A DNA stretch of 64,000 nt, from positions 44,650,228 to 44,714,227 of the forward strand of contig CM019237.1 in the NCBI GenBank assembly GCA_009741485.1, read 5' to 3'. This document shows positions 46,101 to 51,917 of this stretch, in pieces; the first letter of the stretch is position 1; each line of letters starts with the position of its first letter. Under the pieces are notes generated by a model. The model saw nothing but the letters and a program-made list of their open reading frames with translations. It was not told the DNA's origin and made no database searches. The position numbers and the translations under genes are program-made. Source of the DNA: Malurus cyaneus samueli. Its lineage: Eukaryota; Chordata; Aves; Passeriformes; Maluridae.

Positions 46101-48301
46101 TTATTCATCTAATAGGCCAGAATCACTTTAAAAGGATCATAATTTATGACAGTTTTACATAGTAAATCAGCTGATTGTTCCACAGCCCACTAACAGAAGG
46201 GCCATTATGATCCATTCATTTTAATTTGGACTCTACAGAGCTGAAAAATATACAGTTTCTTATATAACATTTCTATCCCCAGCTCTGCCCTGAAAGCAGT
46301 CTCTGATCCAAATTGTACCAAAATCCCCTATATCAATGCTCTCACACCCCCAGAAGACATGGAATTTCTTGGAATATAGCAAAAAGAGCCATTTTCCCCT
46401 GATTATGTGATTACGATACTGACAACCTAAAGAGTAAAAGGTGGTTATGGAACTGGGAACTGCCAAAGGAAAAAATCAGCCTCCGAGTACTGAACTACTT
46501 CTAAATCCTAACACAATTTTCACCTTCATAGAACTGCTCAGAATGATTGCACTTCAGAAGCAGTGTGATTATGCTATACTAATTCTGAGGAGTCATAATT
46601 GTCACTGTTTGCCCACAACAGCTATAGGACAGGATGAACAGAAGGAACCTTTTAACTTGCATGACAAGATCTCAGAAGGATTAAAATCAGTCACTGATTT
46701 TTCTGTCTTCCACATCTGAACACAATCCAGTGTGTGTATCTCTCCTACTGCAGAAAAAGTGAGCAACCTGCTAAGTATAGTTACAGCATCATCATTGCCT
46801 AGAAACACTTTGGTTCATAAGAAAAGTTTCAACTATATTAGAGTTTGTGCTGGATGTAAAAATCCCATAGCAGTATCAGTACTGATATTTGAAACTTGCT
46901 TTTACCACCAGATCTACCACAACCTTCTTAATAGTAGTTGCTTACATGCCCTCTACCTTTCCCAGTAAGAGACAACCTTTCTCTAACACTGTACTGGAAT
47001 TAAGCGAAACCACAACTATTTAAACCAAGTGCAACTCCACTGGTATTCTCAAGTAAGAATGAGCAGCTCAAGGACCAGCTTAAGGACATGCGCCTCTCCT
47101 TCCTACTTGGAAGCCCTATTGATTGGCTAATGCTGCTTGCTTCCTGAAGTTGTCTGCAGGAGCTTTGTCCTTAAAATAAAAAGTAGTTCAAGTACCAAAC
47201 ATTTTCCGCTTGGGAAGAACAGAGAAGGGAAGAGCACTTTGGTTTTTTTCTTGAATTAAGTTCTCAGCACTTACAGGTGTGGTTACCAATTGAGCATTAA
47301 CTCTCACTTATCCTGTGCCCTCCAAGACTACAGAAACTCCTCTCCAAGTCTGTTAATGCTTACTTCATTGCTTCTTAAGGTTCACAGCAGTGCCAGGTTA
47401 GTAACTCTTTATGTACCTGCACACACAACCTAGGGACAACCCGGAATACAGACCAGCACAGCTTCCTCCAGCTGCCAGTAAAAAGCTCTCAGGAAGGGAG
47501 GATGCAACACACAGCTCCCTGGGCAGGGAGCGGCGGGGAGGTGAGCCGGGGTAAGCGGGACAGACAGAGGCGCTCCCCCGCCTCAGCCCGCGGCAAAGGC
47601 CAGGAGCACTTGGCCAGCTCAGGGACAAGTGAGAAGCCTCCCCTTCCCCCCACGGGCACGGGCGCAGCTTCAGCACAAGAAGGAGCCCACAGCGACGGCG
47701 AGGCTACCGGACGTCCCCGCAGGACACCGCCCCGCCCGCCGTACCGGGACCACCCCCGAGCAGCACGGGATAACCGATAACACTATCGGCAAGGCCGGGG
47801 GCGCCAGCAGCCGGGTGGAGGAGGAGGAAGCGCGGAGGGGCCCATGCCGGCGCGGGGAGAGGGAAGGAGGGGGAAGTCCCGTACCCGCGAGTCCCCGCAC
47901 AGCAGCAGCTCCGGGTAGCTGAACTCCACGCAGCCCTCCTCGGTGGGGTCCTTCAGCACCACCTCCAGGCGGACCGTCTGGCGGAGCGGGAGCGCCTCCC
48001 GCGGCGGCGGCTGCTCCTGCCGCCCGCTCTGGCGCGGCGGGGCGGCAGCGGCGGCGGCTCGGGCCGGGGGGGCTCCCGCTGCGGCGGCTGCTCGGACCGG
48101 CCGGGGTCGCGGGCGGCTCCGGGCGGGCGGCGCTGTCGCTGGGCGGTTCATGCGGCGCGGTTCCGGTAGTGGCGCCTCGCGGCCCGCCGGAGGTGGCTCC
48201 GGATCGCGGCCCGCCGGCTCCCGCTCCAGGGCCGGGCTCTCGCCCTCGCGGCGCCGCACGGGTGACAGGCTAATGAACGGCACCCGGCGCGGCTCCGCCA
48301 T
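4070..48301 (-). CDS. UBN2: Ubinuclein-2, histone H3.3 chaperone (HIRA complex) subunit; 17 coding exons, complete
   Basis: Seventeen exons (listed separately) join in phase to 3960 nt, encoding 1319 residues; mammalian UBN2 is about 1350. All introns are GT-AG. Order: a Pro/Arg/Ala-rich N-terminus (1-139), the Hpc2-related domain that binds HIRA (about 147-230, motifs [33 protein letters not shown] and [10 protein letters not shown]), an acidic patch SESEDED, a KKRKRK nuclear-localisation-like motif (263-268), a middle domain (about 440-662, with [27 protein letters not shown] and [17 protein letters not shown]), then a long Ser/Pro-rich tail. Family knowledge: ubinucleins partner HIRA and CABIN1 in replication-independent H3.3 deposition in the nucleus, and the middle domain contacts H3-H4. 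The tail segments [32 protein letters not shown] and the end [11 protein letters not shown] fit UBN2 rather than UBN1. The first ATG was chosen because [19 protein letters not shown] is the conserved UBN2 start and has A at -3 and G at +4. Confidence 0.96.
5102..5191 (-). CDS. UBN2: UBN2 coding exon 16 (residues 1274-1304)
   Basis: 90 nt, phase 1 at both ends. Acceptor TTCCCTCAG|ACTTAC, donor ACAG|GTAAAG. It encodes [19 protein letters not shown] then [11 protein letters not shown]. Confidence 0.95.
5940..6186 (-). CDS. UBN2: UBN2 coding exon 15 (residues 1192-1274)
   Basis: 247 nt, phase 0 to 1. Acceptor TTTTTTGTATAG, donor CAGA|GTGAGT. It encodes [20 protein letters not shown], then [20 protein letters not shown] and [13 protein letters not shown], a hydrophobic conserved island of the UBN2 C-terminus unlike the polar tail before it. 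Confidence 0.95.
6187..10042 (-). other. UBN2: UBN2 intron 14, no gene seen
   Basis: 3856 bp of AT-rich intron between exons 14 and 15. I see no exon, RNA gene or clear mobile element. Open frames such as that at 8607-9011 have no recognisable family and no splice context. Confidence 0.7.
10043..11581 (-). CDS. UBN2: UBN2 coding exon 14 (residues 679-1191), Ser/Pro-rich tail
   Basis: 1539 nt, phase 0 at both ends. Acceptor CATTTTCAG|GAC, donor CAG|GTACGC. It encodes a 513-residue low-complexity Ser/Pro/Thr/Gln-rich region with conserved islands: [15 protein letters not shown] (from about 721), [39 protein letters not shown], a run of SPKP-like repeats (about 1017-1055), and [20 protein letters not shown]. 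The open frame continues past both splice sites, but those parts (MYEF... and VRI) are intronic. Confidence 0.96.
12243..12285 (-). CDS. UBN2: UBN2 coding exon 13 (residues 664-678), microexon
   Basis: 43 nt only, so it is easily missed. Acceptor CTTTTTTAG|GGCAAAG, donor AAG|GTAAAA. It completes the split Pro and encodes [14 protein letters not shown], a Lys/Pro-rich link to the large tail exon. Confidence 0.93.
13656..13706 (-). CDS. UBN2: UBN2 coding exon 12 (residues 647-664), end of middle domain
   Basis: A short exon of 51 nt, phase 2 at both ends. Acceptor TTTAG is slightly interrupted; donor CC|GTGAGT. It encodes [16 protein letters not shown] with split Arg and Pro codons, a perfect fit to the C-terminal end of the ubinuclein middle domain. 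Confidence 0.95.
13707..16995 (-). other. UBN2: UBN2 intron 11, with a CR1 tail and a G/T-rich patch
   Basis: 3289 bp. It contains a short CR1 3' tail (about 15083-15126) and a low-complexity GTTTG/GGTTT stretch at about 15680-15765. Nothing else is recognised. The tail of exon 11 is read at the right edge. Confidence 0.65.
15083..15126 (+). mobile_element. CR1 LINE 3' tail fragment
   Basis: The segment GATGTCCCTCCCAACCTTAA followed by CAATCCTGTGATTCTATAAT matches the extreme 3' end of avian CR1 elements, which end in ATTCTATGA-type repeats. Only about 45 bp is clear, and the rest of the element is truncated, as is usual for CR1. Confidence 0.75.
16996..17139 (-). CDS. UBN2: UBN2 coding exon 11 (residues 599-647), middle domain
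   Basis: 144 nt, phase 2 at both ends (symmetric). Acceptor TTTTTGCAG, donor AG|GTAAGA. It encodes [40 protein letters not shown] and PKGWMQA, with Arg codons split at both ends. Confidence 0.95.
17745..17776. repeat. Alternating AC/AT microsatellite
   Basis: 32 bp of strict purine-pyrimidine alternation (ACATATACATATATACATAC then CA repeats) in UBN2 intron 10. Likely polymorphic in length. Confidence 0.85.
18444..18557 (-). CDS. UBN2: UBN2 coding exon 10 (residues 561-599), acidic insert
   Basis: 114 nt, phase 2 at both ends (symmetric). It encodes [20 protein letters not shown] then [17 protein letters not shown] and a split Arg. It carries an acidic run (EEDDDE) followed by the conserved RKKFHWDD motif. 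Confidence 0.95.
19189..19307 (-). CDS. UBN2: UBN2 coding exon 9 (residues 522-561), middle domain
   Basis: 119 nt, phase 0 to 2, donor AA|GTAGGT. It encodes [20 protein letters not shown] then [19 protein letters not shown] and a split Lys. The charged, heptad-like composition suits a helical dimer or histone-binding surface. Confidence 0.95.
20688..20817 (-). CDS. UBN2: UBN2 coding exon 8 (residues 478-521), middle domain
   Basis: 130 nt, completes the split Asp and ends in phase 0 at CAG|GTAAGG. It encodes [39 protein letters not shown] and LNVQ, the helical centre of the middle domain. Confidence 0.95.
21514..21584 (-). CDS. UBN2: UBN2 coding exon 7 (residues 455-478), middle domain
   Basis: 71 nt, phase 0 to 2, donor GA|GTAAGT. 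It encodes [18 protein letters not shown] then NNILL plus a split Asp. This continues directly from DLRT of exon 6 and is a signature of the ubinuclein middle domain. Confidence 0.95.
23500..23532. repeat. Poly(T) tract
   Basis: 32 T interrupted by a single G at 23512. On the gene strand it is poly(A). It could be the tail of a decayed retroposed sequence, but no flanking body is recognised. Confidence 0.85.
23835..23929 (+). mobile_element. CR1 LINE 3' end fragment
   Basis: The stretch running from AGATCTAGCTGAAGGTGATCCC through GATTTTAAAGGGCCTTCCAA to TTTTTATGATTCTATGA matches the CR1 3'UTR consensus ('...TTAAGGTCCCTTCCAACC...ATTCTATGATTCTATGA'). It is plus-strand, so antisense to UBN2, and strongly 5'-truncated. 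Confidence 0.85.
24301..24390. repeat. 28-bp imperfect tandem repeat, about 3.2 copies
   Basis: Units begin at 24301, 24329 and 24357, with a partial unit after 24381. The shared core is GTAAGGAAAAACTGCACTTTA. Copies differ at a few positions and the third is shortened. I do not recognise a repeat family. Confidence 0.8.
25107..25605 (-). CDS. UBN2: UBN2 coding exon 6 (residues 288-454)
   Basis: 499 nt. It begins with the last base of the split Gly codon (CTCTACAG|A GTA ATG GCC) and ends in phase 0 at ACA|GTAAGT. It encodes [39 protein letters not shown], a Ser/Thr/Pro linker, an acidic segment around [13 protein letters not shown], and [18 protein letters not shown], where the middle domain begins. 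The ATG at 25601 is internal to the protein, not a start. Confidence 0.96.
26470..26474. repeat. 5' target-site duplication GTAAG of the solo LTR
   Basis: GTAAG immediately before TGTGGTGG; an identical copy follows the LTR at 27710-27714. Confidence 0.85.
26815..27009. repeat. 39-bp minisatellite, five copies, inside the LTR
   Basis: Five contiguous units starting at 26815, 26854, 26893, 26932 and 26971, each beginning GACCATGGTGGAGCAGGCTG and ending TGCAGCCCATGG. Unit 3 has one C-to-T change, unit 5 has G-to-A and a last-base change. The unit length is 13 codons without stops in several frames, which explains the long spurious open frames on both strands. Confidence 0.95.
27512..27517 (+). 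terminator. LTR polyadenylation signal AATAAA
   Basis: AATAAA in TAATAAATTCACTTGATT, followed by a GT-rich stretch (TTAAGTTGTGCCTGTTTTGT). This is the standard arrangement for the R/U5 boundary of an LTR. Confidence 0.6.
27710..27714. repeat. 3' target-site duplication GTAAG of the solo LTR
   Basis: GTAAG immediately after GCAACA, identical to 26470-26474. The perfect match suggests that the insertion is not very old. Confidence 0.85.
27829..27941 (-). CDS. UBN2: UBN2 coding exon 5 (residues 251-288), basic NLS-like segment
   Basis: 113 nt, starts in phase 0 and ends after two bases of a Gly codon (GG|GTAGGT donor). It encodes a Lys-rich segment with KKRKRK (263-268) and [13 protein letters not shown], plausible nuclear-localisation or DNA/histone contacts. 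Confidence 0.94.
29117..29254 (-). CDS. UBN2: UBN2 coding exon 4 (residues 205-250), end of the Hpc2-related domain
   Basis: 138 nt, phase 0 at both ends. Donor AAA|GTGAGT. It encodes [20 protein letters not shown], then [19 protein letters not shown] with an acidic patch, and a basic end. The domain finishes at about residue 230. Confidence 0.96.
29255..37985 (-). other. UBN2: UBN2 intron 3, the longest intron, no gene seen
   Basis: 8731 bp. I see no exon, RNA gene or well-preserved mobile element. It has a 9-bp tandem repeat at 33391-33417 and a T-run near 37236. Open frames of up to about 150 codons (for example 29333-29776, 30288-30698 and 34674-35042) match no family I know and lack codon or splice support. 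Confidence 0.65.
33391..33417. repeat. 9-bp tandem repeat, three copies of CAGTTTATT
   Basis: Three perfect copies of CAGTTTATT, followed by a T-rich run. Confidence 0.9.
37986..38087 (-). CDS. UBN2: UBN2 coding exon 3 (residues 171-204), core of the Hpc2-related domain
   Basis: 102 nt, phase 0 at both ends. Acceptor CCAG|GGTGG, donor GCG|GTAAG. It encodes [19 protein letters not shown] and [15 protein letters not shown], the highly conserved [12 protein letters not shown] core that inserts into HIRA in the family. Confidence 0.96.
38088..43703 (-). other. UBN2: UBN2 intron 2, simple repeats only
   Basis: 5616 bp. It contains a CAC-rich simple repeat (39953-39979) next to a G-rich run, and A-runs at about 40621-40637 and 42891-42906. 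No exon, RNA gene or clear mobile element is recognised. Confidence 0.65.
39953..39979. repeat. Short CAC/ACC trinucleotide repeat
   Basis: Interrupted CAC units (CACCACCACCACCACTGCACCACCAC), just after a G-rich run GGGGGAGGGGGG. Confidence 0.8.
43704..43796 (-). CDS. UBN2: UBN2 coding exon 2 (residues 140-170), start of the Hpc2-related domain
   Basis: 93 nt, phase 0 at both ends. Acceptor TTTTTCAG, donor TAT|GTGAGT. It encodes [20 protein letters not shown] followed by [11 protein letters not shown]. This is the entry of the HIRA-binding Hpc2-related domain. Confidence 0.96.
43797..47884 (-). other. UBN2: UBN2 intron 1, right end within the CpG island
   Basis: 4088 bp. The right end (from about 47.5 kb) is GC- and CpG-rich and belongs to the promoter island; the rest is AT-rich. 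A possible decayed CR1 piece lies at about 44068-44160. No other exon is seen. Confidence 0.65.
44068..44160 (-). mobile_element. Possible degraded CR1 fragment
   Basis: GAGAATTATGGCCATTTGAGG followed by TTAGAAAGAACTCTAAATACAACTCC resembles the reverse complement of the CR1 3' end (AGAATCATAGAAT...GGTTGGAAGGGACCT...TCCAACCCC) but with many mismatches. Weak; a repeat-masking search would settle it. Confidence 0.35.
47885..48301 (-). CDS. UBN2: UBN2 coding exon 1 (residues 1-139)
   Basis: 417 nt, ends in phase 0 at a GG|GTACGG donor. It encodes the conserved start [19 protein letters not shown], then a low-complexity Pro/Arg/Ala stretch including an Ala-rich block, and finally [25 protein letters not shown], the N-terminal conserved ubinuclein segment before the Hpc2-related domain. 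The exon is very GC-rich because it lies in the CpG island. The low-complexity middle part is the least certain in alignment terms, but the frame is open throughout. Confidence 0.94.
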
Positions 48302-48304
48302 CCT

Positions 48305-48322
48305 CCGCCGCCGCCGCCGCCG
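48305..48322 (-). repeat. UBN2: CGG trinucleotide repeat (six units) beside the UBN2 start codon
   Basis: Six perfect CGG units on the gene strand, ending 3 bases before the ATG (48301), within the 5'UTR or, if translation starts upstream, within an Arg-rich coding stretch. Confidence 0.9.
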
Positions 48323-48460
48323 CCCGCCGTCCGCCGGTCCCCGCCTCACGCGTTCGGTGACACCGCTCTCGGCGCTCCCTCCCACCGGTCCCGGCCCTCC
48401 TCTCCCTCCTCCCCGCTCCGCCGCCCGGTCGGAGCTGCCCCTACGTTCTCCTCGCCGCCC

Positions 48461-48472
48461 CCGCCATCTTGG
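48461..48472 (-). promoter_or_regulatory. YY1-type element
   Basis: CCAAGATGGCGG on the gene strand, about 160 bp upstream of the UBN2 ATG, matching the AAGATGGCGGC core found just downstream of many start sites. It overlaps a TTGGCGCC E2F-like sequence on the other strand. Confidence 0.65.
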
Positions 48473-51439
48473 CGCCCCCCCACATAAATAGAGCAGCCCC
48501 GCAGCCCGCGCAGGCGCAGCCCGGCTCGCGTCGCTGCTGTTATTGCTCAGCTTCCCCCGGACGTCAGCGCGGTCGCCACCGCCCACATGCCGCGGGCGCC
48601 GGGTCCGCCCCCGGTTGCCGGGGCGATGCGCACGCCGGGCCCGCAGTCGCCCGCGGGGGCTGCGCAGCGTTCGTCGTCCCGGGGCAGCGCGGGGAGTTTG
48701 CAGGGGCCGGGGGCCTGCCTGCTGAAGAGAGGTCCCCTGAGGTCCCTGGAAGTCGGCGGCAGTGGGTCAGTCACCAGAGAAAAGCCGCCCGTGCGGGGAG
48801 AGCGACCGTTCCCAGCCTGGACGGCGCGGACGCATCATGTCTAGGTGGCATCAGCCCACGCTGAGTGGAGCAGCTGAGGATACCCGGGTTTGAAAAAATC
48901 GTGCCGTATTGAGTTGATCGCAGCCTGTTCCTACAGAGCAGCAGCCGCTGCCATGGGGGCCGGCCTGCCTTCGGGGGACAAGGAGCTTGTTCAACGGCCA
49001 TGCAAGGTCTGTAAGGTACCAGCTCTAGCTGCAGGGAGCAGTTGTGGGTGGGTGGGAAAGAGCTGTTCGAGAGAGATGGGGACAACGCAAGGAAGGCAGG
49101 GTTTGAGCAGCAGCGAGGCTTCCCTCATGAGCAGAAGCTGCCTGCAAATACTGCAAGTGTTTCTGTCTGTCACCACCTACTTTGACAGACTGATGACTGG
49201 TATTTCCAGATGGAAGTATGCCACCAAAGCCATGTGAAGTTTCAGTAAGCTTATGATCACCATGAGCACTGTATCCTCCACTTCATCGGAGCAGAGAAAA
49301 AGACGTTACCATTTCTGGGGCTTTTTTTTTTAGTCTCAGAAATATTTGGTATGAGTGGGTTTATTCTCTTTTAGAAAAATATACTCATGCAAAGCAAACA
49401 ATTTACATCTGTGTAAATTATCTTGGATAATTATAACAGCCTATTCTGTGCATCACATTACTCCACTTTTCAAAATGCATGCATCACTGTGCTTGATGTT
49501 TTCCTCTCTTTGCATGGGAAGTCTTTTGACTCGACCTCTTAATTTCATCTACACTCTGGAGAAGATCCGTGACACTAGAACAATGTTACTGAAAGTTATA
49601 ACATCACTAACAGGGAACGGAGGGCATTCCAGAATACTCCTCAGTAAGTCACTGGAATGACTGACCCCATCTGAGAAATGTAAACTCTCCTTTTGAAGCT
49701 TGAAACTTTGTTGAGCTTTATAGTCTAAGGGACTTGTTTTATCTTAAAGTCTTGCATGTTGTGGTATGACTAGCAAGCTTGGTAGAGATAGATGTATTCC
49801 TCAAATATGTTTCAACTTCCACTATGATAAAAATTTGATAGTTGCAATTGTTCTTCTGTTGAGAATTTCATACAGCTATCTGTGATGCACATAAGCAATG
49901 TATTTCTGGATTCAAACTGAGTGAACATCCCTAAGCTCCAGACATGTGGACCCTGCCAGGAAGATTCTGGTTCTCATCAAAGTTTCTGCGTCATCCATAT
50001 CATTAAATCCTGTGAAAGTAAAAGGGGGCCTTTTCTCAGAAAAAAAAGCAATTTATTGCACATCAAACAAATCTTATGTGGAAGTCATAGGCTCTTCAGC
50101 AGCTCTGCTGAACACTCCTTTTCAATTACCAGATGGGAGATCAGACCTTGAAATAAGTACAAGAAGAATAAAAGAGAGAGTTTATTCACTAAGTATTCAC
50201 TGAATAAGTATTTTTCAAACCTCACTTCCTGGAGAATTTCAGCTTAAGAGATACCGGACTCCTCTCCAGAGCTTCAAGAAGGGCTTTGAACAAACCTGAC
50301 CAAAAGAGCAAAGTTTCAGTGGCAATAGGAAGTCTTAAGAATGGCAACAATTTTTATGCAAAAAGTAGTTACTGCTCCTGTAACTGGAAGCACTTTTTAC
50401 CCTTCTAAGTGGATTTAGGTGCATCTTTTGCTCACTTGCTGAGATGAGAAGTGGTCTTCCAACACCATGTTTTGTGCCAGGATGCCATAAACAGCATGGC
50501 TATCTCAGAGGTAGCTGATGAAAACAAAATGTTGTTGTTTAATGTGCTTTTATGTCACATTAAAAATAAGCGAGAAATCAGGGCAAGTCTTCATGCGGAA
50601 GAAGGAAAGGGATTACAATGGAGGGGATGTGTCATGGCAGTGTGAGGTCCTCAACCAAAGGTGGGGTTGTTAGGGTATCTATCATCCATGCTGTTCAGAA
50701 GAATTTTCTCAATGAGAAATTGAAAGCTGACACAACTTCTGAATGACTGGTGATTTTTCTGCCCTACAGAACCTTGTAACATTCTTTAAGCTAATAAATA
50801 AGACTGTTGACTTAGAGGAACATCACAGAAAATTCAAAGCCTCAAGTGCTTGGTTTAGATGATGTAGCAAGTTAGGAAGAAAACACACTGAGAGAAAAAG
50901 GAAAGAAGAACTGCATCCTTGCCAAGAAAGAGCAAACTGCTTGAAGAACCTCCTGTGGCAACAGCTTTTGAGCCTGAAGATGAAATATCAAGACACTAAA
51001 CATCAGCTCTTAAGTAGGTGCATTTATCAAGCAGAGCATGGATCATTTGTTCCTTTGGATAAGAGTAGCAAATTCAGTTGTAAACAACACGATAAGAACA
51101 CTTCTCTAGTTACATCTTATTTTTTATTTAATTGTTAATAATAATTTCTGCTTCTGGTGCTAAGATTTATTACTGGAGCAAGCATGCAACTTTTGTCTTT
51201 AAGCTTTCCTAATCTTAAGGGTGAACTCATTAGAGTTTGACAAATAAGCTGTAAACTTCCACAGTAGTAGTGATCCCAGATGGTGTGCGGACTCTGTCTT
51301 AAATGACATTAATCTGGGAATGTCACACCCTGAGAGATTTTCTCTACCAAGCAGCGAATCTCTAGGAAATTCCTCTTTGCACGTTTACTCTTAACTTTTC
51401 TAAGAAGGAGGAAAAAACAGAGGGGAATAAATTAGTTAC

Positions 51440-51760
51440 CTTCTAAGTGATGGCAAGAAAATTAAAGCCACTGAATTACCAAAGTAACGAGCAATAGGAC
51501 AAGATAAAGCTGATCTGAAATTGCACCAAAGGGGGTTTCAATTGAATATTAGGAAAAAAAATTTCATCAAAGGGTTGCCAAGCAATGGAATAGGCCACTC
51601 AGGGAAGTGGTTGAGTCACACTCCCTGGAGGTATTTAAGGGCTATGTATATGTGGCATTTGTGACATGGTTTAGTGGTGCTCTGGGCAGTACTGAGTAAA
51701 TGGTTGGATTCAATGAATTTTAAGTTGTCTTATTGAACCTGAACGGTTCGATTATTTTTA
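51440..51760 (+). mobile_element. CR1 LINE 3' portion
   Basis: The sequence follows the CR1 3' region in order: GAAATTGCACCAAAGGGGG, ATATTAGGAAAAAAAATTTC, AAAGGGTTGCCAAGCAATGG, CACTCAGGGAAGTGGTTGAG, CTCCCTGGAGGTATTTAAGG, GTGACATGGTTTAGTGGTGC, GGTTGGATTCAATGAATTTT. The end is decayed and lacks clean ATTCTATGA repeats. The left edge is approximate. It is in the divergent position relative to UBN2, upstream of its promoter. Confidence 0.88.
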
Positions 51761-51870
51761 AAATAACCTTTTAGTTGTAATCCTATTTTTTTTTTTGTAG
51801 AAAGAAAGAATAACAAGAAAGTTACATCAGAAATAAACACAGAAGTGATTTTGTAGAGGAGCACCCAGTA

Positions 51871-51885
51871 GTATGTGTGTGCGCG

Positions 51886-51917
<32 letters not shown>
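51871..51917. repeat. Alternating purine-pyrimidine microsatellite (GT)n(GC)n(CA)n with an internal inverted repeat
   Basis: 47 bp of unbroken purine-pyrimidine alternation. Within it, GTGTGTGCGCG (51875-51885) and CGCGCACACAC (51890-51900) are perfect reverse complements separated by 4 bases. Such sequence is a classical candidate for Z-DNA or cruciform formation under supercoiling. Confidence 0.92.

Larger units (their letters stand above)
47500..48850. promoter_or_regulatory. UBN2: CpG island spanning UBN2 promoter, exon 1 and start of intron 1
   Basis: A sharp change from about 35-40% GC on both sides to very GC-rich, CpG-dense DNA. Upstream of the start codon on the gene strand are a perfect YY1-type CAAGATGGCGG (48461-48471), an NRF1-like CGCGCAGGCGCA (48507-48518, one mismatch to the palindromic consensus) and a CRE-like GACGTCAG (48560-48567). 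A TATTTATG element lies at 48483-48490. This is a typical housekeeping promoter. The transcription start is not determinable from sequence; somewhere around 48.4-48.55 kb is likely. The island also extends upstream, so divergent non-coding transcription is possible. Confidence 0.85.

Noticed and set aside
48302..48586. Starting UBN2 at the upstream in-frame ATG (95 extra residues)
   Set aside because: The extension is Arg/Gly-rich composition-driven sequence through the promoter and YY1 site; [19 protein letters not shown] matches the known UBN2 start and has a good context.
47943..48864. Plus-strand open frames in the CpG island (up to 182 codons)
   Set aside because: Mirror frames of UBN2 exon 1 and its promoter; stops are rare in GC-rich DNA and the translations are Arg/Ala/Gly/Pro low complexity.
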